A stretch of DNA of 64,000 bases from Magicicada septendecula (taxonomy: Eukaryota > Arthropoda > Insecta > Hemiptera > Cicadidae): positions 48,288,344-48,352,343 of the forward strand of contig CM068370.1 in NCBI GenBank assembly GCA_034769895.1, given 5' to 3'. Under the pieces are notes generated by a model. That model worked only from the letters and a program-made list of their open reading frames with translations. It ran no database searches and had not been told where the DNA came from. Shown piece by piece: positions 55,152-64,000 of this stretch (its first letter is position 1; each line of letters starts with the position of its first letter). Made by a program: the position numbers and the translations under genes.

Positions 55152-56508
55152 TGTAACGTACCGGTTTGAGTCCAAGGTTTCCGCCTCTCCAAGAGTGTAT
55201 TGCAATTACGGGTTTAGTTAAATCAGCCCCACTGTTGTAAGCGCCAATTCTGTAACGTACCCGCTTAAGAGGTGTTAGCTAAACGTCCCTCTTATTCTAG
55301 CGTGTCACCACTTATGAATTATAATGACCGAAGTTTAAAAATAAAGTTGTTGTTAATGTTACTCAATCAAAGCAGGAATCGAGAGTGTGTGATTTGGATC
55401 AAGTAGGGAAGTTGTTCAGCCTTATGTTGAAGAGAGAGTAAGTACCGATTGTTTACACTCGGTTTAGACGATTTCTGAAATTTTTCAAATTGTTCGCCGT
55501 GATTTAAATCAGCTGATTGTGAGACGAGTCTCCACGCATAGTTCAACCAGACTACACTATGGCAAAATATGACCCGATGGATCGACCTCTTCTATTTTGT
55601 GCTGAAATCTATTACAACTACCCGCTACAAAAAATATAACACATTTTTATTATTCAATATCATTTTTTCAATAATATTTATTATTTATATTATTGGTTTT
55701 TACCCTGCCGCCAAAATACAAATATCACAATCGATCTTTTCTTTAATTAAAACATAATATCGACTTCATCGAGTAAACATGGAATTATAAAAAAAACATA
55801 TATGGTTTTTTACCAAATTTTATACTATTTTTAAAACATCAATCAATATATAATTCTTTCTATTTCCCCAGGGTTAAGGGTAAGTTCTTTTTGTTATGAG
55901 ATGGTCAGAAATGGCTAATTATACTACGCTTTACAAATACCGAAAAAATATTAAATAAATTTGTTTATTTTCTTTTAGTGAGTAGTTCCAGAAATGTCCG
56001 TAAGAGAGCAGAGGGCGTTTGTTTTCATTAGAACATATGATTAATTTTGAATAGTTTTTGTTCTATACAACCATTCGGAATGAGTTTTCTTCGTTAAATA
56101 TTAAACGAAATGTTTATATTACCTCTCTTCTTAAAGTTCGTACTTGAATAAAGCCGTTTCTTCGATGGTGTCCGTCTTCTGTTGTAAATTCATTACCGTC
56201 TGGAAAATATTCTCTCGTCAAACTTGACACATAACGAAACTAGGCTTGATCGTCCAGAATGGATTTTCTTTCACTTTTATTATGGAATATAGCAATTTAA
56301 CTTTGATAAATAAGGTAGGAGTATTTAATGTTCATACTGTTGTTTAATTTTGTACCAATTTTATACTTCTTAAAGGTTTCTAAAAGGATATTTTTAATAA
56401 AATTGTGGTCTCATCATTTTGTCAACTGGACAGGTTTAATTTATAAATTCGATTAACAATACTTGTTATTTTCGTCACTCTTAGTAACCCATAATTTTTT
56501 TTATATCT
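55152..56508 (-). repeat. 5' LTR, interrupted
   Basis: Collinear with 51677-53033 with no net length change, including the 99-bp terminal unit (55152-55250). It stops after 'ttatatctt' where another LTR element begins with TGTAGGGGG. The remaining 0.7 kb of this LTR is not found. Confidence 0.9.
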
Positions 56509-57571
56509 TGTAGGGGGACATTTTGGCCTACCTGGGGTAAATAAAGTAAATAACATTTTTTCGAATATTTGGGACAAACGTAAACGAAAAGGTAAATTCA
56601 GTGGTTGCGAAAGTAACGACAGTGGCAGCACTGCTGTGTCAAAATTATTCAGTAATATTTCCTCAAGCGAGAACATCAACAAGCTGGAATTGTGCCAAGG
56701 TCAACCAATGACACACAAAACAGCATAACAAATTATGTAACTGAACAACAGGCGAACGTTACGTCAGCGTCTTACATAACGCTGCTATGCAGGGTGTGTC
56801 TACGACAGCAGTTTTGAGACACACAGCAAAACAAAGAACAGTCGGCTATGAACATCCAATAAATACGGACGCAATCTGTCTGCGCGTCCGCCGGCTGTGC
56901 GTGATTTTCGCGCCCGCACCTAAAATGTAAATACCGCAGTTCAAAATGTGTGTTTAAAACTCCAAATGATTTACATATTAATAATATAAACAGACTGTGT
57001 GGTGACCAACAAGAATGTAATAACTGTTCGGCAATAAGAAACGTGTAAAACAAAAAGTGCGAGACAACAATGCGGAGGGGACGATTTCAGATCAACTCTT
57101 CGAACAGCTAAGTATTCTGCTGAATACCACCATATATTTGAAATCCAATACGAAAATTACTAAAATACTATAAATCATAAAATGAGATCTCTAAAAGCTT
57201 AAGTAACTGTATGTGTGGGTGTGTGAAAGCGCTGGTTTCCGTTATATTATAAGTAGTTGTAAGTTTATAGATATGTATTCAAATTAATAAATTTTGATAG
57301 TATGGTTAGGTGAATCAAATATTGTTAGGAATGTTATTTTGGCATATTTTAATAAATTTAAACCGAAAGGTAAACAAAAAATTGTCATGCTATAAAAAAA
57401 TAAAGTACCATTTATTTGTGCTTGCAAAATAGGTGTTTGTATTTGCACTGCCTGTCGTTTTCTCTGCCTAAGTACATCAGACGACACCCTGGTAAATAAA
57501 TACATTTATTCAGTAAAGGTAAGTAACAGAATTCAGTATTCAATAACTTAATGAAACTCGTAACGTTTTAA
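56509..57571 (+). mobile_element. third LTR element: LTR and leader, left palindrome arm
   Basis: Sequence inserted into the 5' LTR at 56508/56509 starts TGTAGGGGGACATTTTGG. It runs about 1.06 kb to a PBS, so it is most likely a whole LTR. Its 3' limit is unclear because no CA directly precedes the PBS. It includes a GC-richer region (56780-56935) with GCGCGTCCGCCGG. A consensus-like splice donor, AAAGGTAAGT, lies at 57516-57525. The mirror copy is 58808-59870. Confidence 0.7.
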
Positions 57572-57589
57572 TGGCGCCCGTTAACATGG
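57572..57589 (+). other. primer-binding site of the third LTR element
   Basis: TGGCGCCCGTTAACATGG. The inverted mate is at 58790-58807. The first eight bases match the Lys-type PBS and the rest does not, so the primer tRNA may differ. Confidence 0.6.
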
Positions 57590-57707
57590 ACTTTGTAAAT
57601 TAAGTTAACAAAAATTTTCAAACTGATCGAAAAATGGCAGAGAAAAGTGAGAGTGTAAATTTAGGTGAAAATGTTGTGGAGGGGTCAATTTTAAATATTA
57701 CGCAAGA

Positions 57708-58745
57708 TCATATGGTAACATCGTCGTATAGATATCTAATGCATTTGTAACATGCATCATTGTTATCAACATACACTTTGTTATTATTATTATTATAATA
57801 ATCCAGTAACTTTACTCCATTCATCATGCCATTATAATATATAGGGTTATTCCCTATTAATATTTCATACAACTTGTCAACATCAGTTATTAATGTCCAG
57901 TCTTCATCAGTATTATTGGTCAATGTCAGGTAAGTTGTTTCATCATGTTTATATTCCTCTTCTATTACGTCAGGTAAGTCATTATTGTTTATAAAAATAT
58001 TGTCAAAATAATTCTCTATCTCTCTTTCTACAGGTAAGTATTTTATATGGTTTCTCTTCACCCCCCTTAATCTTTCTCTCAACTCATTATAATTTCTCTT
58101 AAACTTATATAATTCTATTTCTCTCTCTGCACCCAACTCTCTATCTAAATCTCTCTCACTCACATTAGTTAATATCTGGTTAATGGTTACATTCAAGTCT
58201 TCTCTGACTTTAATTATTTCACGCTCATGTTCTGCTTGTTTATTCTTTAAACTAGTTACATTAATTTTAATTGTATCAACTGGTTCACAGTTACTTCTGA
58301 ATTCATCATCATTTATAGTCTTATTCTGTTCTTCTAACTTATTGTCTATTTCTCTTAATTTTTTGTCTTGTTTGTTTATTTCTGTTTTCAACTCTATGTT
58401 ACGAGCATTTATTGCTGATTTTATTTCAATCTTAAATTCATTCAAACTCGTTTTCAGATTATTATTTTCTGTTTTCATTTCATTTAAACTCATATTTACG
58501 ATATTTATTTCTGATTTGATCTCAGTTTTTATTCCTGACATCATCTCCATCATCAATGCTAATTGGTTAAATATATTTACCCCCTTGTCTTTACTACCCC
58601 CAGCTACTAAAGTTTCGTCTACCTTTGTTTCAACACTTTCATCAACAAAATCATTGGTTGTTACCATATGATCTTGCGTAATATTTAAAATTGACCCCTC
58701 CACAACATTTTCACCTAAATTTACACTCTCGCTTTTCTCTGTCAT
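57708..58745 (-). CDS. coiled-coil gag-like protein cut by the palindrome centre, 345 aa
   Basis: Starts MTEKSESVNLGENVVEGS, 45 nt after the mirrored PBS, in the position expected for gag. Residues 60-165 are strong coiled coil with repeated NEMKTENNNLKTSLNEFKIE-type heptads. Residues 175-250 are another charged helix. Residues 250-340 look globular (NYFDNIFINNNDLPDV, DWTLITDVDKLYEIL, IYYNGMMNGVKLLDYYN). The last residues, YDDVTI, and the stop are created where the spacer joins the left arm, so the natural C-terminus is missing. The first codons recur in the other arm from 57634. No capsid, protease or RT domain was recognised. Gag identity is inferred from position and shape. Confidence 0.6.
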   Translation of the reverse strand: MTEKSESVNLGENVVEGSILNITQDHMVTTNDFVDESVETKVDETLVAGGSKDKGVNIFNQLALMMEMMSGIKTEIKSEINIVNMSLNEMKTENNNLKTSLNEFKIEIKSAINARNIELKTEINKQDKKLREIDNKLEEQNKTINDDEFRSNCEPVDTIKINVTSLKNKQAEHEREIIKVREDLNVTINQILTNVSERDLDRELGAEREIELYKFKRNYNELRERLRGVKRNHIKYLPVEREIENYFDNIFINNNDLPDVIEEEYKHDETTYLTLTNNTDEDWTLITDVDKLYEILIGNNPIYYNGMMNGVKLLDYYNNNNNKVYVDNNDACYKCIRYLYDDVTI

Positions 58746-58807
58746 TTTTCGATCAGTTTGAAAATTTTTGTTAACTTAATTTACAAAGTCCATGTTAACG
58801 GGCGCCA

Positions 58808-59870
58808 TTAAAACGTTACGAGTTTCATTAAGTTATTGAATACTGAATTCTGTTACTTACCTTTACTGAATAAATGTATTTATTTACCAGGGTGTCGTCT
58901 GATGTACTTAGGCAGAGAAAACGACAGGCAGTGCAAATACAAACACCTATTTTGCAAGCACAAATAAATGGTACTTTATTTTTTTATAGCATGACAATTT
59001 TTTGTTTACCTTTCGGTTTAAATTTATTAAAATATGCCAAAATAACATTCCTAACAATATTTGATTCACCTAACCATACTATCAAAATTTATTAATTTGA
59101 ATACATATCTATAAACTTACAACTACTTATAATATAACGGAAACCAGCGCTTTCACACACCCACACATACAGTTACTTAAGCTTTTAGAGATCTCATTTT
59201 ATGATTTATAGTATTTTAGTAATTTTTGTATTGGATTTCAAATATATGGTGGTATTCAGCAGAATACTTAGCTGTTCGAAGAGTTGATCTGAAATCGTCC
59301 CCTCCACATTGTTGTCTCGCACTTTTTGTTTTACACGTTTCTTATTGCCGAACAGTTATTACATTTTTGTTGGTCACCACACAGTCTGTTTATATTATTA
59401 ATATGTAAATCATTTGGAGTTTTAAAAACACATTTTGAACTGCGGTATTTACATTTTAGGTGCGGGCGCGAAAATCACGCACAGCCGGCGGACGCGCAGA
59501 CAGATTGCGTCCGTATTTATTGGATGTTCATAGCCGACTGTTCTTTGTTTTGCTGTGTGTCACAAAACTGCTGTCGTAGACACACCCTGCATAGCAGCGT
59601 TATGTAAGACGCTGACGTAACGTTCGCCTGTTGTTCAGTTACATAATTTGTTATGCTGTTTTGTGTGTCATTGGTTGACCTTGGCACAATTCCAGCTTGT
59701 TGATGTTCTCGCTTGAGGAAATATTACTGAATAATTTTGACACAGCAGTGCTGCCACTGTCGTTACTTTCGCAACCACTGAATTTACCTTTTGGTTTACG
59801 TTTGTCCCAAATATTCGAAAAAATGTTATTTACTTTATTTACCCCAGGTAGGCCAAAATGTCCCCCTACA
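58808..59870 (-). mobile_element. third LTR element: LTR, right palindrome arm
   Basis: Inverted copy of 56509-57571, with its PBS at 58790-58807 (minus). It reads TGTAGGGGG inward from 59870 on the minus strand. Confidence 0.7.
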
Positions 59871-61227
59871 AGATATAAAAAAAATTATGGGTTACTAAGA
59901 GTGACGAAAATAACAAGTATTGTTAATCGAATTTATAAATTAAACCTGTCCAGTTGACAAAATGATGAGACCACAATTTTATTAAAAATATCCTTTTAGA
60001 AACCTTTAAGAAGTATAAAATTGGTACAAAATTAAACAACAGTATGAACATTAAATACTCCTACCTTATTTATCAAAGTTAAATTGCTATATTCCATAAT
60101 AAAAGTGAAAGAAAATCCATTCTGGACGATCAAGCCTAGTTTCGTTATGTGTCAAGTTTGACGAGAGAATATTTTCCAGACGGTAATGAATTTACAACAG
60201 AAGACGGACACCATCGAAGAAACGGCTTTATTCAAGTACGAACTTTAAGAAGAGAGGTAATATAAACATTTCGTTTAATATTTAACGAAGAAAACTCATT
60301 CCGAATGGTTGTATAGAACAAAAACTATTCAAAATTAATCATATGTTCTAATGAAAACAAACGCCCTCTGCTCTCTTACGGACATTTCTGGAACTACTTA
60401 CTAAAAGAAAATAAACAAATTTATTTAATATTTTTTCGGTATTTGTAAAGCGTAGTATAATTATCCATTTCTGACCATCTCATAACAAAAAGAACTTACC
60501 CTTAACCCTGGGGAAATAAAAAGAATTATATATTGATTGATGTTTTAAAAATAGTATAAAATTTGGTAAAAAACCATATATGTTTTTTTTATAATTCCAT
60601 GTTTACTCGATGAAGTCGATATTATGTTTTAATTAAAGAAAAGATCGATTGTGATATTTGTATTTTGGCAGCAGGGTAAAAACCAATAATATAAATAATA
60701 AATATTATTGAAAAAATGATATTGAATAATAAAAATGTGTTATATTTTTTGTAGCGGGTAGTTGTAATAGATTTCAGCACAAAATAGAAGAGGTCGATCC
60801 ATCGGGTCATATTTTGCCATAGTGTAGTCTGGTTGAACTATGCGTGGAGACTCGTCTCACAATCAGCTGATTTAAATCACGGCGAACAATTTGAAAAATT
60901 TCAGAAATCGTCTAAACCGAGTGTAAACAATCGGTACTTACTCTCTCTTCAACATAAGGCTGAACAACTTCCCTACTTGATCCAAATCACACACTCTCGA
61001 TTCCTGCTTTGATTGAGTAACATTAACAACAACTTTATTTTTAAACTTCGGTCATTATAATTCATAAGTGGCGACACGCTAGAATAAGAGGGACGTTTAG
61101 CTAACACCTCTTAGGCGGGTACGTTACAGAATTGGCGCTTACAACAGTGGGGCTGATTTAACTAAACCCGTAATTGCAATACACTCTTGGAGAGGCGGAA
61201 ACCTCGGACTCAAACCGGTACGTTACA
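59871..61227 (+). repeat. LTR of the 51.7-kb family, plus orientation, right arm
   Basis: Inverted mate of 55152-56508, ending GTTACA at 61227. At some variable sites it agrees with the 3' LTR at 51677-53730 and at others with its mirror partner, so it is a mosaic. Confidence 0.9.
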
Positions 61228-61231
61228 GAAT

Positions 61232-61249
61232 TGGCGCCCAACGTGGGGC
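61232..61249 (+). other. primer-binding site, tRNA-Lys type
   Basis: TGGCGCCCAACGTGGGGC after spacer GAAT, identical to the 55130-55147 site in opposite orientation. Confidence 0.88.
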
Positions 61250-61318
61250 TGTAATTAGGAAAGAATTTTGATATTTAATAAATTAATATACCAAAAAATC
61301 TAATTATCATCGGCAGTT

Positions 61319-61439
61319 ATGAGAAAACAAGAAATGCATAATACCCGAGGCAGATCGAAGAAGAGGGCAGAAGATAAGGAGAAGGAAGGAGGTGGACAGG
61401 AACAAGAAATAGAATTAGTCACGGACAGTGAAATGGACC
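61319..61439 (+). pseudogene. gag: gag start fragment, right palindrome arm
   Basis: The first 40 codons of the gag at 55059-54940, with several substitutions (for example AEDKEKEGGG for AEEKEKEEGG), end at the palindrome boundary after SEMDR and run into unrelated sequence. No function is expected. Confidence 0.8.
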
Positions 61440-61609
61440 GATACTGTGCCCATGACTTGTAATATTCCTCTTTAAGCCGCCCCAAACCTGTAAGAGCATT
61501 GTTAGTCTTCATCCATGCAGGCGCAGACCAGGCAGAGCCATAAAACCAAATGTCTTCATTGCTAATTTCTTTAGCACGTGTGATTATTGGAATCTAAATA
61601 GACATTATA

Positions 61610-62157
61610 TTTATTAAATTATTAACGAATTCAGAAATAAAAATAAGAATAGGACAAGCTAAGACAGCAACAAAACAATTAAACAGTCTGCTTTGGAGTC
61701 CACGAATAACAAAGAAGAATAAAATCAGAATATATAAAACTATAGTCGAAAGTATACAGGCCTATATGGAGCAGAACTGTGGGAAATTAATAAAAGAAAT
61801 AAATCCATAATAAGAGCTATGGAGATGGATTACTGGCGGAGGTGCTGTGGACTAACAAGACTAGATAGAGTGAGAAATGTAGAAATAAGACAAGTGATGG
61901 GAATTGACCTTGACATTATAGAAACAATAGAAGCAAGAAGACTGAATTGGTTCGAACATGTAAAAAGAATGTCGGATGAGAGACGGCCAAGGAAGGTGTG
62001 GGAATGGACTCCACCCTCTAGAAGAAAAAAAGGAAGACCTAAACATTCATGGAAAATGGACGTCGAAGATGCAATGAATGCAAGAGGACTTACGGAACAG
62101 GACTGTTTAGACCGGAACCAGTGGATTCTAGGACGCGAGAGGTGGCACCAGCCGTAA
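61610..62157 (+). pseudogene. LINE ORF2 C-terminal remnant
   Basis: The plus strand has IGQAKTATKQLNSLLW-like remains with stops. The open frame 61819-62157 then reads MEMDYWRRCCGLTRLDRVRN, RLNWFEHVKRMSDERRPRK, KGRPKHSWKMDVEDAMNARG and ends RERWHQP. This is the usual post-RT end of LINE ORF2 and its last 112 codons are uninterrupted. RT and endonuclease are lacking (5' truncation). Confidence 0.85.
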
Positions 62158-62189
62158 TTAAATCGCCTAAAAAAAAGTAACGTATTTCA

Positions 62190-62570
62190 CAAGATATCTC
62201 ACAAAACCATTTTACTACAGTGTATGATTCTAGGAATAACTGGTAAACTCCTAAGAAACCTGGCAAATCAGAGCCATAGTTAATGGACAATACTCCGGTA
62301 GTTTAACAGTAGAAAATGTACACTGCTGTGTTATTAGCCTGACACAATTTAACATCACAATCCATGACATCGGCGATGACATTTGCTTGGACATCCATTA
62401 CATCATGTTCGCCAATGACATCACTTTCTTTACATCAAATGCAGGTCCTGAAAAGACCAACATTCAAGTACAACAAACTGCCCATAAAGTAGCAAAATAG
62501 CGTGAAAAATGTTCTCTAAAAATCTCAGCTGGGAAAACAGAGAGTGTATTCTTTACTACAAAAAAAAACA
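62190..62570 (+). pseudogene. LINE reverse transcriptase palm fragment, second family
   Basis: The plus strand reads VENVHCCVISLTQFNITIHD, then YIMFANDITFFTSNAG, then KCSLKISAGKTESVFF. This is the palm segment with the active-site motif, here FANDI in place of the usual FADD, so the second catalytic aspartate is lost at the DNA level. Preceding and following stops confirm decay. It is a different region and probably a different family from the adjacent LINE tail. Confidence 0.7.
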
Positions 62571-62682
62571 CATGATGGATTCATCCCTCATCTAGTTGTT
62601 AATAATTCATATATTAAATGTAATGATTCAAACACTTTTTGCTAAAGTCTATTTCTTGATACATATATAATTTATTTAATAT

Positions 62683-63013
62683 TGTAACGTATAATAACAG
62701 GGTGTGTGTTGACTTGTGAAGTCCCACGTTGCAGGCGTCAATATGTAACGTAGAAAAACCAGTGTGTGTGTACTTCCTTTAATCTTAAAGCCCCTCGTTG
62801 GGTTCGTCAATATGTAACTGGTTATTTGGGTCGTACCTGTTAAAATGTATCACACTTGTTTATATGGTGTATTAGTGTGAATGTAGTGTGTTTGCCTCAC
62901 ACTGGTCGTTACATAAATCGACGTCACTACTGGAGTCCGTAGCGTTGTCAATGTTACCAGTACAACCTACCTGTTAAATCATAGGGGTTGCTATTCCCGG
63001 GTGGCGCCAAATT
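62683..63013 (-). repeat. LTR end with three stacked PBS-like units
   Basis: Four LTR-type ends on the plus strand (TGTAACG 62683, TGTAACG 62744, TGTAACT 62813, TGTTTCT 63013) are each preceded, except the first, by a PBS-like sequence 3 nt away on the minus strand: TGACGCCTGCAACGTGGG (ends 62740), TGACGAACCCAACGAGGG (ends 62809), TGGCGCCACCCGGGAATA (ends 63009). Units are 61, 69 and 200 bp. This is best read as the 3' end of a minus-oriented LTR. The LTR start was not found. Confidence 0.55.
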
Positions 63014-64000
63014 GTTTCTGTTAAAACAATTAAAATATTTAATTTTTAAGATAATACGTGATATTAGCATAGACAGCTGTGACGTTCGAATTGTTCCCGC
63101 TGCTACACAGGTTGTCGACTCGGCCGCTCGTGATGAGCGCTAGTTGGCTGTTGCTTAAAACTTCGCTAACACACATATATTCTACAAAAATCCTATGAAA
63201 TAACAAGATAGTAATGTTCTGTACTGCGTTTTTTAATACAAATTTAATTATCAATAAATATGACAAATGAATCATAAATAATTTTATAATACTATGCTCC
63301 GGCTTAGAGCTTGAAACACAAAATATCTCAGAGTTGGCAAAATTGATTTCAAAACATTATTGTTCAGTCACTTTCAATAAATTACTATGTTTTTTAAAAT
63401 CTGGAGTTCTTTTGATCATGAAAATAGACATAAACGTTGATTACATCAAGAAAGTACACTACCATACCTTATACGTACTTAGGATTTATAATGTGTTTGT
63501 ACAATTTGTTCAGTAGTGTCGTATTTCTGTTACAGTAGTTGTGTTCACAAATAAGGTTATCTATATAGTTTAATAAAACGTTTTTTATGTAAGTAAATTA
63601 TGCCTTTACCTTTGAAAGAAAATACTACTTTTTAAATAGTGAGAAATTTTATCATTTGAAAATAATTTAAGTAATTTAGGGTTTTGGGAATAAGGAAGTT
63701 ATTCGGTACTTATCAATTCGTCTCACGTTGAAATGTCATCATCAGGATAGGCGTATATTCTTCGAATTTGGGCTGGTTTAAAACTTCTAACACCTCCTTC
63801 ATCTGGTCTTGGGTTTTTTCTTTAATTAATTTAGTTAATCTGGTTCCTGGACATCATGTATTCTTTATAGATCGACGTCTCTTCATTTGGGGTCATCTTG
63901 GTTCACTGATTCGACTTTTTGTAACTGTTTAAATTAAAATTTTAATTTAGCCAATTTTGCGCATCGCTTACCCACGCTTCGTTTCTTCAGAGTCTATATA
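63014..64000. other. probable LTR interior or unassigned sequence
   Basis: If 62683-63013 is the end of a minus-strand LTR, its body lies here and may leave the window. No domain-bearing frame. A 'catcatcaggat' PLE-like string occurs near 63740. Confidence 0.35.

Larger units (their letters stand above)
51677..56508 (-). mobile_element. second long-LTR element, internally deleted
   Basis: 3' LTR (51677-53730), a 1.42-kb interior and a 5' LTR (55152-56508, cut by another element). The Lys-type PBS and polypurine tract show minus orientation. Only the beginning of gag is present, so this is a non-autonomous deletion derivative. It shares TGTAAC/GTTACA ends and gag-start resemblance with the other LTR elements here. 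Confidence 0.88.
54940..61439. repeat. large palindrome: 2,781-bp inverted arms, 938-bp spacer
   Basis: The left arm, 54940-57720, is repeated inverted at 58659-61439. Paired coordinates sum to 116379 throughout (LTR ends, PBS sites, inner LTR start), so there is no net indel. A handful of substitutions separate the arms ('gcggagggg' versus 'gtggagggg' near 57075; 'acgaaaagg' versus 'accaaaagg' near 56585). The spacer holds the rest of a gag-like frame. The right arm ends abruptly inside gag, next to unrelated DNA. Confidence 0.93.

Noticed and set aside
58183-58671. 162-codon plus-strand frame with membrane-like composition
   Set aside because: Antisense to the Lys/Glu-rich coiled-coil frame on the minus strand.

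Overview
This window looks like non-coding DNA from a large, AT-rich, repeat-laden animal nuclear genome, most likely an insect or other arthropod. That is an inference. It rests on the mixture of Penelope-like elements (PLEs), mariner, pogo/Tigger and hAT transposons, Ty3/gypsy-type LTR elements with a tRNA-Lys-like primer site, several non-LTR (LINE) tails, spliced-looking exons and many microsatellites. Nothing prokaryotic or organellar was seen. Only one candidate host gene was found: a C2H2 zinc-finger exon on the minus strand at about 47 kb.

Layout. 0-6 kb: a decayed mariner fragment, an hAT-type MITE, a LINE 3' remnant and a complete but broken mariner-superfamily element with TIRs and TA duplications (4431-5583). 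6-20 kb: a cluster of PLE 3' tails, many of them tail-to-tail inverted dimers, four with 11-12 bp flanking duplications; also an hAT relic (11524-12351), a solo LTR (18567-19092) and a LINE relic. 22.2-32.1 kb: a nearly full-length gypsy-type retrotransposon (gag, protease, RT, RNase H, integrase) broken by frameshifts and a nonsense codon, with a PLE lying across the junction with its 3' LTR. 32.2-42.2 kb: a minus-strand LTR element with 3.0-kb LTRs, a 4.06-kb interior, no polymerase and one long coiled-coil protein (LARD-like). 42.2-44.3 kb: a Tigger-like element. 44.3-49.3 kb: duplicated promoter/first-exon-like blocks around the zinc-finger exon. 49.6-51 kb: mariner and LINE relics. 51.7-61.4 kb: a second long-LTR element (minus strand) whose 5' LTR was invaded by another LTR element; the compound then forms a 2.78-kb-arm inverted duplication around a 938-bp spacer. 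61.6-64 kb: LINE fragments and an LTR end with a ladder of primer-binding-site-like units.

The most unusual pattern is in the long-LTR elements. Behind the standard arrangement (LTR end, 3-4 nt, tRNA-Lys-like PBS), the terminal 53 bp (32/39 kb family) or 99 bp (51/55/61 kb family) of the LTR itself contains an older, decayed copy of LTR-end plus PBS plus leader. At 62683-63013 three such units are stacked. This is what would be expected if reverse transcription repeatedly switched to a downstream duplicated PBS and so absorbed the old PBS into the LTR. The second pattern is PLE tail dimers inserted as discrete palindromic units.
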